NCBI GenBank assembly: GCA_027924585.1
Contig: BSBM01000007.1
Coordinates: 10,197,501-10,261,500, forward strand
Length of the DNA: 64,000 bases
DNA from: Larix kaempferi
Lineage: Eukaryota > Streptophyta > Pinopsida > Pinales > Pinaceae
Direction: 5' to 3'
In this document: positions 1 through 11,375 of the stretch, piece by piece
Position numbering within the stretch: the stretch's first letter is position 1
Layout of the letters: each line of letters opens with the position of its first letter
The notes under the pieces: generated by a model
Databases searched by the model: none
What the model was told of the DNA's origin: nothing
Seen by the model: only the letters and a program-made list of their open reading frames with translations
Translations under genes and position numbers: made by a program

Positions 1-685
1 TAAAAAGAACGGGAGAGGGTAGGTCAAAAGTGCCTATTAATGACTCATAAAGCCCTGCTCCTAAACTCTCGCTTATTGGGGTAGATTGATCAACTAAAGG
101 AACTGTGGATTCTGATGAAGTCTGGTTGTTTCACCGAGAGAACGAAAGATGATCGACCGCGACGATCTTACCTTCATGAGGGAACATAACAACTCAGAAA
201 ACTGCCAATGCAATAGCTCACATGGCATATGTCCAGCTCCTGCCTAACAACATATTGTAATCAAGTGGAGTGTCGAGAACTTCAATCTCTACAACAACTA
301 TCTTACGGGCTAGTGTGACACCGAATGATGGCAAGAATCTGTGTGGATGGAAGGCTCTGCCATCAAATGTAGTAAGCAGTTTGTTAGAGGGGGCTAACTC
401 GGGAGAGCCCAAGGATTTCCAGAAAGAAATCACATTACGCACGTAGACATGCCTTCATCTATGACAGTTCATCCAATGGTCATAGGACCATGAACTACCT
501 CTATCTAAAGCGCAACGTGGTACAGAAACCGGTATTTGATATCAGACATATCAAAATGTGCAGTCATGTTGGATGATTCCATGCTTCCAATCACTGCTAG
601 TAGTGCACTTCGTTGTAATGGACAACTTTGCAAAAATTCTAAGGTGGACATAGCACAAGGGGTTTGGGATAGATCTTCAATCACA
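1..685 (-). pseudogene. gypsy-1 protease region, decayed, runs off left edge
   Basis: This is the downstream continuation of the gypsy-1 gag frame. The clearest open part is 442-218, where the segment VTLARKIVVVEIEVLDTP is followed by YNMLLGRSW, the hallmark C-terminal half of the aspartic protease in Ty3/gypsy gag-pro polyproteins. Further left the same strand reads FPHEGKIVAVDHLSF and STVPLVDQS, the linker that usually precedes RT in this type. The region between 686 and 443 has at least five in-frame stops, so it cannot make protein. RT, RNase H and integrase would lie to the left of the window. All recognisable pieces are in one frame (that of 3043), so decay was mostly by substitution. 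Family assignment is firm; lineage (Tat-like) is inference. Confidence 0.75.
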
Positions 686-3043
686 TTATAGTTGGAAGCA
701 GCCCAAGTGTTGGGATTGTGCGAAGCCCATTTCAAGACCTTTTGGGATCTTGGGCACTGAATCCATAGGTATGTGGAGAGGAGTGGAAGATTCGGGAATA
801 TCTTTATCCTTATTCTGCAAATCTGGGGTATAATTTATTTCCTGCATTTGTAAAAGAGCGTCCGAGTTAACCATATTAATGAAATTTTGATCAACTGAAG
901 CATGGGTGGTGCCTCCAGCATTGGAGGTGCCAGAAGCTGATCCTTGCCCTTTTGGAAATGGATCTTTAAGGACGGCAGGTTTCTTTTCTTGAAGCAACTT
1001 CTAGGCTTCTTCGATTAGAGGGAATTGGTGAGTGAGGTGGTCCTGCTTGCAAAGCTTGCAAGGGAACTTGACCTTCTTCTTTTCTTTGTTACCCTCCTCA
1101 GCATTTTTTTTGTTTTTGGGCTTCTACTGGTTCCCCTCTGCTTTCTTGCCCTTCTTTTTATTGTTGAGCTGTCGAGGGCCCTTTTGATTAGTCTAAACCT
1201 ATTGTACAGATTCAGTAGTAGAAGGAGAGGTTGTGACGAGAGTCACTTCTATAGTCGATTGTTTGACCGATAAGGCATGAACCTATTTAGTCAATGCTTT
1301 GAAAGCTACAGAATCAATTGAACCTACTATGCCATCAGCATGTGGTCTAGGTTTTTGTCTACCTAGATCAATGTTTGATTGTAGTGTATGAGGTATAATC
1401 TCGTAAAGAAGCCCAAACTGAGTGTAAACCAAGTCTAGTTGCTGGATCCTTAGAATGGCTTCTTCTTCCGATGACACCCTAGACGTAGTTACTTTCTTAG
1501 AAACGTAAGGAAGGAGTGGTTTTAGGTACCACTCTAATAAGAATTCTAGGGGGATATTGGCCTTAATGATCCTCTTCCATCTTCACCACTCCTGAATATG
1601 ATCATATAAGTGGGTGGCTTTGTTTTGTCTAAAGGTAGACAAAAGATCTGTCCCGGCATCGTACCGAACATGAAGCTAGAAGTGGTTCAAAAATACTACG
1701 GCGAGATCCTGAAAGTTAAAAAAGGTGGTTGCAGGTAACTCAATGTACCATTTGGCTACAACACCAGTCAAGGTTCTTTGAAAAAGTCTCAACCTAATGG
1801 AATCTTCGTTCAACGAGTTCGAAGAACACCAGAGATGAAAAGTGGTAACATGATCACCAAGATCCTTACCAGTTTTACCTTCAAATTTTGGAATGTCCGA
1901 AGGTAGATTAGTGGGAACTGATGGCCACGTAACGTTATGGCACACCAGATCGTTCGTTAACTTGGAAAGATATGGAAAATTTAGAGTTTCCAAAAAAGGT
2001 AAACAAGGTCTATAAGTTGGAATTTGATGAGCTGGAGACATGAAGGGGGAACCTCCCATAGTTTGACCCATAAAATACTGGTTAAGGTTTCCGCCAGCCA
2101 TTTGTTGGTAGGGGTTTCCCCCAGCCAACTATTGGTAGGGGTTTCCCCCAACCATCTGCTGGTAGGGGTTGCCCCCAGCCATCTGTTGTTGTGTGAAAGT
2201 GTTGTTGAAATTCCCCCATCCAAATGAAAGTGGGTTGGTACCCTGTGTATTCATCCACTGTGGATGGGTGTTAGCCCCGCCATATTGTTGGTTAAAAATA
2301 TTACCCCCTCCTCTAGAAAACAAAGAAAAGGGCATATTTCTTGCAGGTATATTACTTTGATTCATATTGTAACCTACAAAGGTGTTAAAACCAGAGGTAG
2401 TTGAGGTGGACGACGCAGTCATGGTGCTCATGACAGGCATAGTTGCAGAGACATTCGGCCCTACATTGGGTGTGGAAATCCAAGTACTAGGTATATTGTA
2501 TGAGTTTTGAGTCACAGGAGGTGGGGTTACATTCACCACATTATTGGGTCCAAAAGTAGGGGTAGAGGTGTATTTAAAAGCTATTGAGCTTGACATGCCT
2601 AACGTGCCAGTGTTAAAACTGAAGGACAGATTTGAAACAAAAGTTGTCTGTGTCAAACTCGGTGTAGCAGTGGAAGGAGGATTTACAATACTTGTATTCA
2701 TACCCATTGTGGGAGTCTCTGGAACTCCCTGTTCATCTCCTGGGTTAGTCATAATATGCCCAGGTGTAAAAAAATATGCACTATACTCGGGTTGCTGGAA
2801 ACCAATAGGTACCAGAAGCGGATCGTTAAGTCTAGTAAGAGGAGGGTTAAAAGGGGTATTAAAATCACCAGAAGTAATATCCTCAACCTTGACAATATTA
2901 AGAACTTGTCGATCTGGGGTTCTAGGTTTTGGTTCACCAGGAACCTCTATTTCACCAATAAGTTCAAAAAGACCACTGGAGTTAGTCCTCCATCGTCGTG
3001 GTGGTGGTAGTGGATCCACACTGAGTGGGGGAAGGTTTTGCAA
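686..3043 (-). pseudogene. gypsy-1 gag polyprotein with in-frame stops
   Basis: One minus-strand frame runs from ATG at 3043. It opens with a long Pro/Thr/Asn/Met-rich region (about 250 residues), then a Gln/Gly repeat (QQMAGGNPY units), then a retrotransposon gag core (IPKFEGKTGKDLGDHV...AKWYIELP, about 2000-1680), then a basic Lys-rich stretch and a zinc-knuckle-like CKLCKQDHLTHQFP near 1024-1066. Stops interrupt the frame at 2129-2131 (within the Gln repeat) and 1676-1678 (after VVFLNHF), and several lie between 1283 and 997. Gag would form the cytoplasmic particle that packages element RNA. ORFs on the opposite strand here are shadows. Confidence 0.8.
2094..2190 (-). repeat. 27-bp in-frame tandem repeat in gypsy-1 gag
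   Basis: About 3.5 copies of a 27-bp unit encode the nonapeptide QQMAGGNPY. The unit length is a multiple of three, so expansion keeps the gag frame. One copy carries the TAG stop at 2129-2131. Confidence 0.85.
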
Positions 3044-3050
3044 CCTCTGA

Positions 3051-4529
3051 GACCTACGAAGCTATTGGTCTTCCACAATTATATAAAAATAAAACTAAGT
3101 AAAAACCTAATGGCCACTAAGACTAAGGGGAAAACAACATACCACTAAAAAGTCCTAAGTAATCAAACCAATCAAACGGATAGAAAATACTCTCAGAAGT
3201 AATTTTGGGATGATTAGGGCCCAGAACAGACTAACAAAGTACTGATGGTCAGTTTTGTGGCATCTACCGGAGGTCCACTAGGTGCAAGCGCTTTAACCAC
3301 CAAACCGCTTTCTCGAGATTACTGTCAGAGGGTTACCTTCCACGTCGGTCCGAGGTGAAGTGTGAATAACTACCCACTCTACCTGTGTAGGATCGTAAAG
3401 GTCTGATACTAAGGCTACCATAGATACGAAATATCTTAGGGGGATAGTTGTCAACCTAGTCAAAATGCATGGGCAGGGTAGCAAAGCCCGAAGTCTAAAA
3501 GAACCCCCATACGTGAATCAACTCTAGTTTATGGTCAAAAGGAAAGTGAGGGGATATCCTCAACAATTCTGATCTCCCACGGCCTCGTGCTTATCTCTGG
3601 TTTGATTAGAGCATCCTTGGGTTATTTGCTATATATGATTTTACCTAAATGAAATTTGTACTACGATTGTTGCGTAATGAAGCCAGTTGTTAGCAGCTTA
3701 AGGTGATTTAAGCTTGTAACTTTAGCCTAAGCTGGCTGATGTCGTGTACACCTAAAAAGAAAATGTTTCTAATTGATTTGATTAAAATTCTTTTTAAGGC
3801 AACTTTTTACACAACAGGGTAGTGCATTGTGTGTAAATGGTTTGCGAAAGTAAAGTTCAAAAGAAATAACTTTCAAAGCAATAGAAGACTCTTTTTCTTT
3901 TTTCGTTTATGCTCTTTCCAAAATGAAAAAAAAAAAAAACAACAACAACACCTCTTTTTTCTTTTCTTTTCTTTTCTTTTCAAATTCAAAATAAAGTAAA
4001 CTACGCTACTTCGAAATGATCATAAGCCTTACTACTTTAAACAACCAAACTCATTTTTTGCTTTTTTTGATAAATGTAAAAGAAAAAGAACTCGAAAATG
4101 GAAGCAAGTAAGACCTAAAGGAGCAGTGTAAGTAAGGAAAAGCAACTCTAAGGCTCACAACAAACGAATTGATGATTTGACGAAGACTTGTCCTACAAAT
4201 TTTTTTCAAAGGAAAATGATTTGGGCTTGGAAGACAAAGTGAAAAGAAAATAAGGATAAGAGATGCTTCAAATGGAAAGATACACCTCAAAGGTTACTCC
4301 AAAGAATCAAGAACCCTAAAGAGCACTAAGCCAAGCAAACAGTAGGCAAGCGAACCAAAGATGGCCTTACAATCACAAAGGCTCAAATGGAAGCAAACTA
4401 AAAAACTTCAACTTACTTGAAACTGAAACTAACAAAGCAATCAGGAAGTGTCTAGACTCAAAAATATTTTGAAAACACCCTAAGGAATCTAGCTCGAGGT
4501 CAAACCCTAAATCAAAGGCCAAGACACCA
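3051..4529. other. No gene recognised; leader or spacer of gypsy-1
   Basis: This stretch lies 5' of the gypsy-1 gag on its coding strand. It has only short ORFs without domain similarity. It is AT-rich, with homopurine/homopyrimidine runs. I found no convincing LTR end or primer binding site, so whether it is leader, intron-like spacer or LTR is open. Confidence 0.5.
3929..3980. repeat. Low-complexity A-run, CAA run and CTTTT run
   Basis: A run of about 12 A is followed by four CAA/ACA units and then repeated CTTTT/TTCTTTT pentamers. This is a simple-sequence tract with no coding content. Confidence 0.9.
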
Positions 4530-4989
4530 TCAAAGTGTGATTAGTGTTGCTACAAACAACAAATGTCGTAAACAAAGGTTTGTATACCTACAACAAGCAA
4601 CTAGGGTACGGACAAGCATACCCACTGATGTAGTGGGGATAGGTATTCCCGTTGTGGGAATAGGTACCGTGAGGGGTACGGTAGATGAGGGTCCCATGGA
4701 GGGCATACCCAAAACAGGTGTAGTAACTGGTGTAGTGGTGGATGTGCCACCAATGGTCCCTATAACAAACGGAGTGGAAGTCATGCCAGCCATGGGGCTA
4801 GTAGGGGCCGTGTAAATAGGGTTCTCATACTCTTCGTCAGAATCGGAGGTAAAGTAAGGGGCGTCACTATGTGGTGACGGAGTCCTACGTCGCTGACGAG
4901 TGGAGTCAAGTGACAAGGCTCTAGATCTGTGATGAGTGGTATCAACGGATAATGATCGGAATCTATGACGTGTGGTGTCAAGAGAACCG
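4530..4989 (-). pseudogene. Arg/Ser-repeat ORF upstream of gypsy-1 gag
   Basis: The minus-strand frame begins inside the junction at about 4989 and reads three imperfect 12-residue units of the form SLDTTRHRFR, SVDTTHHRSR and SLDSTRQRRR. These are followed by an acidic patch (SDSDEEYEN) and a long Thr/Pro/Met/Gly-rich tail (PTSPMAGMTSTP...). The composition matches the N-terminal part of some plant gypsy gag or extra ORFs, and the tail resembles the Pro/Thr-rich start of the gag at 3043. It may be the detached 5' exon or N-terminus of gypsy-1, but it is in another frame and 1.5 kb away. It is cut on its 5' side by the junction with copia A-1. I do not recognise a catalytic domain. Confidence 0.5.
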
Positions 4990-5159
4990 TGCCCTAATTA
5001 ATGAATTTATTCTATCATGCATTCATACTTTTACTAGGGTGATAAGACAAGTCTAGAATTAAACAAGATTGTTACTAAACTCAATAACATGAGTACAATC
5101 ATATTATAAACTTAATCATGAACAGATTTCAAAACATACCTGTAAGTCATACCTGTGAT

Positions 5160-5938
5160 ATTGCTTGTAGTAGTTGTTGTTGTTGTTCCTGTTTTTCTTA
5201 GGACAATCTGAAGCAAACTATCCTACTTCATTGCAATCGAAACATTAAACATGAGATAGATCTTTCTTCTTGTGATGAGGGTGAGAATGTTTCTTGTTAT
5301 GATATCTCTCCATCTTAAACTTGCTTCCCCTGGTGTGTGCTATGAGAGCTTGATCTTCATTCCCCATCTTTTCTTCTTGGGCCACAAGCCTTGCTTCTTC
5401 TTGTGAGCATTCCTCCCATAATCTATTAAATAATATCAACTTCCTTCTTGCACAGATTCCTTGGATGAAGGAGTCCCATGACCTAGGTAGGCCATTCAAT
5501 GACAACTTCGCCACTGTCCACTATTTCATCCACAACTTCAAGTTGTTCCTTGATCCGAGAGACCTCAGAGAAATAAGATTGAATGGTCTCTCCATTCTGA
5601 AGCTTTACCCTTTTCAATTGGTTCCGTAGATTCATCTTCTGATTTATGTTCTTCCCTTCAAATAGCTTGGTCAGGGAATCAAACATCTCCTTGGGTGTCT
5701 TTAGGGATGACACATGTGGAATGAGATGGTCTTTGATAGAATCAACAATGATCATCATTTCCTTGACCAAGTTCTTCTTGTGAATGGCTTTAGCCTCTTC
5801 TCCCTCTGGGACAGGGACCTCAGAGCTTATGTAAGTGTCCAACTCCTTTTCTTCTAGGATTAACCCAATCCTATAATTCCATGCTCAAAAGTTATCAGCC
5901 ACTTCAATCTTATCTTCAAGCTTGGTGTGGTGAGACAT
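5160..5938 (-). pseudogene. copia A-1 gag (UBN2-type) pseudogene
   Basis: Gag starts at the ATG at 5936-5938 (MSHHTKLEDK, the same start as in A-3). An in-frame TGA follows after DNF, where A-3 has an Arg codon CGA. The gag core continues with IPHVSSLKTPKEMFDSLTKL. A one-base shift near 5500 moves the frame to the segment with NGLPRSWDSF and EECSQEEARLVA. The zinc knuckle at about 5240-5205 reads CFDCNEVG, stop, FASDC, so it is broken. The protein would be the copia capsid/nucleocapsid. The coding part ends in NNNNNYYKQY, exactly where the family A spacer begins. Confidence 0.8.
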
Positions 5939-6473
5939 CTTAAAGAGTACTTCAAATAGAAAAAATTTAGGTCTTACAACTTGATTTGTTGAAAATTGAA
6001 TCTGGTGCAGATTAGGGTTTGTTAGAGAAACCCTAAAAATAATGTGAATTTCAAATTTCTGAAAGGATAGAAAGATGCGCCTTGATGAGATGATCATCCT
6101 GGTATACTCAGAAATTGAGAACTGAAAGGTTTCACCCTTTAGAAATTCCTTTTAGTCTTCCCGGATTCACTAGGGAGGACCCTGAATTAGGGTTTGAGTT
6201 TCCCGGAGCTTCACCAAACCAAAAGATATGATCCAAAGCTCTAAACTTCGATTTTTCCAAGGAGCTTCCAGCTATGTCTTCAGATTTCAGAAATTCCTAT
6301 TTTTGTGGAAACCCTAATGTTTAGGGCCAAAAATGAAAGTGCTCAGAATTGAATTCTTATTGGATAGAAAGATTCTCCTTGATGAGTAGAGTCAATCTAC
6401 CTTGTTACTTTTCCAAAATATGTGGAGAGAAACCCTAGTTTTCGCCACTGGACAATGTCTTCTTCTTAGGTTA
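5939..6473 (-). other. copia A-1 untranslated leader
   Basis: The stretch between primer binding site and gag start is non-coding. It is alignable by eye to the leaders of A-2 and A-3 (shared phrases such as AGCTTCTAGCTATG/AGAAGCTCC). No gene is seen. Confidence 0.7.
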
Positions 6474-6485
6474 GCTCTGATACCA
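6474..6485 (-). promoter_or_regulatory. Primer binding site of copia A-1
   Basis: The minus strand reads TGGTATCAGAGC directly after the LTR end. This is the complement of the 3' end of plant initiator Met-tRNA, the usual copia primer. Confidence 0.9.
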
Positions 6486-7057
6486 TGTTAATTTTTTAGC
6501 ATTAATTCAATATACTCTAGGATCTTTACTGAGAGAATAACATGTATAGCATATCAAGTATAACAATGCATATCAATCACACCAAGCAATCACATGAGAC
6601 AATAGACACACAGAGTTTCACTGGGGAAAACCATAAAGGTGAGAAACCCCACAGCTTCCTCAGAGATAGAAAGAGTAATGATACAACCGAATTACAAGAG
6701 ATAGTCTTCTACTATCAACTACTCCTCCTCCTCAACTAGTGTGCCACTTTCCGAGTGATTTAGAAGTGAATATTGAGATGAACAAAGAGAGATCTCCCGC
6801 TCTCTATTTATACTTGTCCCAACTTGCCTAATACACTAGCAGGGTCGACTTCTCTAGAAGAGTCGAATAACCCATGGTTACATTAATCCAGGCCGACCCC
6901 ACACTTGGTGATCTAATAACCCATCATATCAAGTTACGACACTTGCAACACTTGTCAATACAAATGATGACACTTCCGTGTAGAGGAATAATAACATCTA
7001 TATAGGAGTACAATATACACAGGTGAAATACATTCCAAAGTTACATATACATCAACA
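6486..7057 (-). repeat. 5' LTR of copia A-1
   Basis: The 572-bp LTR starts TGTTGATGTATATGTAAC and ends TTAACA on the minus strand. It carries one clear GGGTTATTAGA-type U3 motif, like A-3 and unlike the three-copy LTRs of A-2 and A-4. Confidence 0.9.
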
Positions 7058-7058
7058 T

Positions 7059-9794
7059 AGGGTTTCCAACATTGAAGCCTTGCTCAAAGAAGGTGACCAA
7101 GCCTTGGCCACCCACATGAAGAGAAGAAGGAATAAATCCTACTTCAAGAAGGATAGTCACAAGGAGTCTCAACCTCTACAAAGATTTCAGAAGAAAATAA
7201 GAACTAATCAAGGAAGAAAGTACTCCTCATTCCAATGTTTCAATGGTCATAAAATAGGACACATTGCTAGAAATTTTCCTTCAAAGGAAAAGAAGAAGGG
7301 ATTCCACCATAAAATACATCAATCACACCTAGCAAAAGATGACACTGAAGAAGAAGAAGAAGAGGAAAGGCCTCAGAAGAAAAGAACTAGAATAGAAGAA
7401 GAAGATGCAGAAGAATAAGTTCTATTCTCTGCACTCTCTGGGACTATAACACCTGGAGAAGATACATGGCTCATTGATAGTGGTGCTTCAATGCACATGA
7501 CAGTTCAAAAGAAAACTCTTACAAAACTTGAAGAGAATACCTATCCACAAAAGGTATCTTTAGGAGATGACTATCAATATCCAATCTAGGGAATCGGTGA
7601 AGCAAGCTACAAGCTAGATTCTGGAACACCATTGAAGATGAAGGAGATATTATATGTCCCAAGATTGAAGAAGAACTTACTTTATATCTTAGATCTAGAT
7701 AAGAAAGGTTATAGGGTTGCATTCATAGATGGACAAGTACTCATGTGGTCCAAAGGAAAATCAATTGAGGATGCAATTGTTATTGGTGAAGAGGAAGAAG
7801 GTCTATACAAAATCAAGGGTTATCCAGAAGCTGCCCTTGTTCATGAAGCCACTAGTCTTGATGAACTATGGCATAGGAGGCTTGCTAATATTAACTACAA
7901 AGCACTACCCCATGTGAATAAATTAGTCATAGGACTACCAGATTTGAAGATTGATCATGATAGCACATGCAAAGGATGTGCAAAAGGGAAGAATATCAAG
8001 AATCCATTTCCAAAGAGTGAAACAAAGACTAAAAATATTTTTCAATTGATTCATTCAGATGTATGTGGACGAATTCCCTCCACATCCTTGAGTGGATATG
8101 AATACTACCTTACATTTATTGATGACTACTCCAGAAAGACATGGATATACTTTCTAAAAGGAAAGAATGAAGTGTTTGGAAAATTCAAGGAGTTCAAAGC
8201 CTTGATAGAAAATCATTCAGAAAAGAAGATCAAAATACTCAAGATAGATAATGGTGGAGAATACACTTCAAAGGATTTTGAAGTGTTTTGTAAAGAAGCT
8301 GGAATCAAGAGGGAGTTAACCACTGCCTACAATCCTCAACAAAATGGTGTTGCAGAAAGAAAGAATAGAACCATTATGGAATAAGTAAAGACAATGATAC
8401 ATGATCAAGACCTACCTATGTATCTGTGGGCTGAAGCATCCAGGACAACAGTCTATGTGCAGAATAGACTATCTCATAGTGCTCTTCAATTTAAGACCCC
8501 AGAAGAAGTGTTTACAGGGAAGAAGCCTGAGGTAAGCCACCTCAAGATATTTGGGTGTCCTATATATATTCACATACCAAAAGAAAAGAGAACTAAGTTG
8601 GACCCTTCCGGAAATAAGGGAATATTTGCTGGATATTGTGAAGCATCCAAAGCATTCAGAATATACATTCCAGGATTCCACCATATGGATATTAGTAGGG
8701 ATGTGACATTTGATGAAGAGATAGCTCTCAAGAAATATAGGAAGTGCCAATATGAAGAAGTATATGAAGAAGATGCAACTCCCATAATTGAAGAGACTAT
8801 ACCCATCCCTGAAGATGTAACACTTGAATACCATGATATGATAGAACCATAAGAACCCCCCATCACAAACATATCAAGAAAGAGAAAGCCAGCATGGGAA
8901 AGAGACATTATACTAGGAGCAGAAAAGTATGGCGCTCTTGAAGGATCCACTAGAGTGAGCAAGAAACTGAAGCCTTTCACCAACTATCTGCCGTTGATGT
9001 ATGATCTTTTAGATCAACAACCTACTAGTTATGAAGAAGCAGTTCATAAGAAAGAGTGGGTAGAGGCAATGACAAAGGAATAACAATCAATAATGAAGAA
9101 TGATGTTTGGGATATAGTTCCCAAACCAAAAGAAAAAAGTGTGGTATCCTCCAAATGGATATACAAAATAAAGCATGCCGCGGATGGTATCATTGAAAAA
9201 TATAAAGCAAGGTTTGTGGCCAGATAATTCTCTCAGAAAGAGGAAATTGACTATGAAGAGATGTTTGCACCAATTGCAAGGTACACTTCCATTAGAACCA
9301 TCATGGCACTTGCATCCATGATGAAGTGGGAATTACACCAGATGGATGTAAAGACAGCTTTCTTGAATGGTGTGATTGAGAAGGAAGTGTACATAGAACA
9401 ACCTCAAGTATTTGAGGTGGAAGATGGAATAACCCATGTGTGCAAACTAAAAAAGGCTTTGTATGGGTTGAAGCAACCTCCCAGAGCTTGGTATGGAAGA
9501 ATTGACAGTTTCTTGACAAGCTTGGGCTTTACCAAAAGTAAATATGATCCCAATCTTTTTCTCAAGGTTACGAATGATGAACCTGCCATATTGTTGTTAT
9601 ACGTGGATGATCTATTTCTGACTGGAAATGGGAAACAGATTGTCGAGTGTAAGAAGAAGCTCTTTTCAGAGTTTGAGATGAAAGATCTCAGATTGATGCA
9701 TTACTTCCTAGGTCTAGAATTATGGCAAGGCCCAGGAGGAATCTTTCTCAACCAGGGAAGGTATGCTATGGAGATCTTGAAGCGGAATATATAG
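7059..9794 (+). pseudogene. copia D gag-protease-integrase-RT, six stops in one frame
   Basis: All parts stay in the frame of positions divisible by three, broken by stops at 7416, 7587, 8382, 8850, 9081 and 9225. Order: gag tail with a knuckle-like CFNGHKIGHIARN (second Cys lost), Glu-rich linker, protease LIDSGASMHMT (intact DSG), GAG-pre-integrase [11 protein letters not shown]...CKGCAKG, integrase core with [14 protein letters not shown] and [11 protein letters not shown] (D, D and E present), and RT with MDVKTAFLNG, LKKALYGLKQPPRAWY and LLLYVDDLFLTG. RT stops at YAMEILKR because its C-terminus is deleted, and the frame then runs out at 9794. Little frameshifting suggests moderate age. 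Confidence 0.88.
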
Positions 9795-10129
9795 CTGCTT
9801 GCTCTGCTAGTTGTGAAGCAGTATGGCTTCAAAAATTGTTATCAAGATTGTTTAACTTAGAGATGGACCCCACTGTGATCCTGTGTGACAACCAGAGTTG
9901 TATCAAGATGACAGAGAATCCAGTGTTCCATGATAATTCAAAGCACATAGAGATCCGATATTTCTATATATGGGATATGGTGTAGAAAGGAGCTATCAAG
10001 CTTGAGTATGTGAGCATTGACGAACAAGTTACTGATGTGTTGACAAAACCTCTGTCTCGAGTAAAGTTTGAGTATCTTCGAGACAAGCTTGGTGTAGTTC
10101 AGAAGGACCCTCCTCGAAAGGGGGAGTGA
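9788..10129 (+). pseudogene. copia D RNase H C-terminal half
   Basis: After the RT deletion (junction about 9781-9790) coding resumes in another frame with AEYIAACSASCEAVWL, CDNQSCIKM and SKHIEIRY, then a TAG in place of a Gln near 9983, then VTDVLTKPLSRVKFEY and a terminal TGA at 10127. These are the Glu and Asp motifs of copia RNase H. The N-terminal Asp motif (SDWAG type) fell in the deleted part, so the enzyme is dead. Confidence 0.85.
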
Positions 10130-10356
10130 TATGGTCGATGAAGATATTTTTGGATACTAGAATCAATGTGGATACCTGTATCGATGATAAGATTACCTAT
10201 ATTGATGATAAGGTCAATGATGAGGATACCTGTGTTGACATGGATATGTTTATCGATGATGAGGATACTTGTTCTAATGATGATGTCAGTGTATGGTCCC
10301 TAGGGGATGTGATAGTACTGCATCGTCCCTGAACGCTTAGTTCAATATGTATGTGA

Positions 10357-10895
10357 TGGGGATTGCATCATCTCGGAAACACTAGTTCAAAATGTACACG
10401 ATGGGGATTGCATCATCCCAGAACCACTAGTTCAAAATGTATGTGATGGGGATTGTATCATCCCTGGACTTCGGTCCCTGAATTGATCCATAGACAGATG
10501 TATCCGAGAAGTGGTCCCTAGTGGACGAGAGGGGATTGTATCATCCTCGGACTTCGGTCCCTAAATTGATCCATAGACTGAGGTCTCCAAGAAGTGGTCC
10601 CTAGTAGATAACAAGGAATTGTATCATCCCCATACCTCGGTCCCTGAATTGATCTGTAGACAGATGTTTCCGAGAAGTGGTACCTAGTGGATGAGAGGGG
10701 ATTGTATCATCCTTGGACTTGGGTCCATGAATTGATCCGTAGATAGATGCCTCTGAGCAGTGGTCCCTAGTGGACGAGAGGGGATTGCATCATCCCTAGA
10801 CTTCTGTCCCTGAATTGATTCGTAGACATATGTCTTCAAAAAAGAGGTCCTTAGACTCTGCCTAAGTTGACGAGTGGACTGCATCGTCCCTAGAC
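10357..10895 (+). repeat. Tandem array, about 84-bp units (45-bp units at left)
   Basis: About five units each carry GGGATTGTATCATCC, TTCGGTCCCTGAATTGATCC and GTGGTCCCTAGTGGACGAG. They are preceded by about three shorter units with CACTAGTTCAAAATGTA. Units differ by several substitutions, so the array is not recent. Confidence 0.85.
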
Positions 10896-10964
10896 ATGTT
10901 ATGGTCTCTTAAATGGATCATGTGTATTGCAGGGTATGCTGCTATGGTGCTCATGATCGTGATG

Positions 10965-11140
10965 ATCTAGATGACAATGTTGTTGATCGTGATGATCGTG
11001 TGATGACGATGCTGATGATCGTGTGATGACGATATTGATGATCGTGTGATGACGATACTAATGATTGTGTGATGACGATGCTGATGATCATGTGATGATG
11101 ATGCTTATGATCGTGTGATGACGATGCTATTGATCATGAG
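10965..11140 (+). repeat. 23-bp tandem array (TGATGATCGTGTGATGACGA type)
   Basis: Six to seven near-identical units of 23 bp, rich in GATGATCGTG and GATGACGAT, follow one another. There is no reading frame of interest. Confidence 0.85.
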
Positions 11141-11366
11141 GATCCATATGATGATATTGTTGAAGCTGTTCGAGTGCTACAGAAGATGAAGACTCAGTAC
11201 TGAAGATGTTGATGTTCTAGTATTGAATATATTGAAGATGTTCCAGTAACTGGTTGAGTTACTGATGATGTATGAAGAAATCTTTCAATGATTTATAGAT
11301 GTATCATGTATTATGTACTTGATGACTGCTTGCTCCTGCAGACATTGTTATAATATCCTTCGCATT

Positions 11367-11375
11367 AAGGGGGAG
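11367..11375 (+). promoter_or_regulatory. Polypurine tract of copia D
   Basis: AAGGGGGAG lies directly before the LTR start. It is the expected plus-strand DNA primer. Confidence 0.85.

Larger units (their letters stand above)
4992..7057 (-). mobile_element. Ty1/copia A-1, truncated (5' LTR, gag, start of spacer)
   Basis: Reading on the minus strand, the element has a 5' LTR (7057-6486), a primer binding site abutting it, an untranslated leader, a gag with zinc knuckle, and the first 200 bases of the family A spacer. It then stops abruptly at about 4992. The break point is seen by comparison with A-2: both read ...ATTAGGG and then diverge. RT, RNase H and the 3' LTR are missing, so no TSD can be read at the left end. 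On the right the LTR directly interrupts the gag of copia D. Confidence 0.85.
10130..11366 (+). other. copia D 3' non-coding region, repeat-rich
   Basis: This 1.2-kb stretch separates the RNase H stop from the polypurine tract. It has no domain-bearing ORF. It starts with GATGATAAGGAT-like short repeats, then an 84-bp tandem array, then a 23-bp array. The equivalent region of family A is similarly long and repetitive. Confidence 0.8.

Noticed and set aside
1025-1273. Leu/Phe-rich plus-strand ORF that looks like a membrane protein
   Set aside because: It is the antisense of the Lys-rich gag linker and zinc knuckle of gypsy-1; Lys codons give Phe/Leu on the other strand.
2544-3050. 168-codon plus-strand ORF
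   Set aside because: It is antisense to the gypsy-1 gag, has no domain, and follows its low-complexity composition.
6474-6485. tRNA gene remnant
   Set aside because: Only the 12-base primer complement is present here and at the other LTR borders; no tRNA fold.
10357-10895. CRISPR-like array
   Set aside because: It has long diverged units without unique spacers, in a plant retrotransposon. It is an ordinary tandem array.
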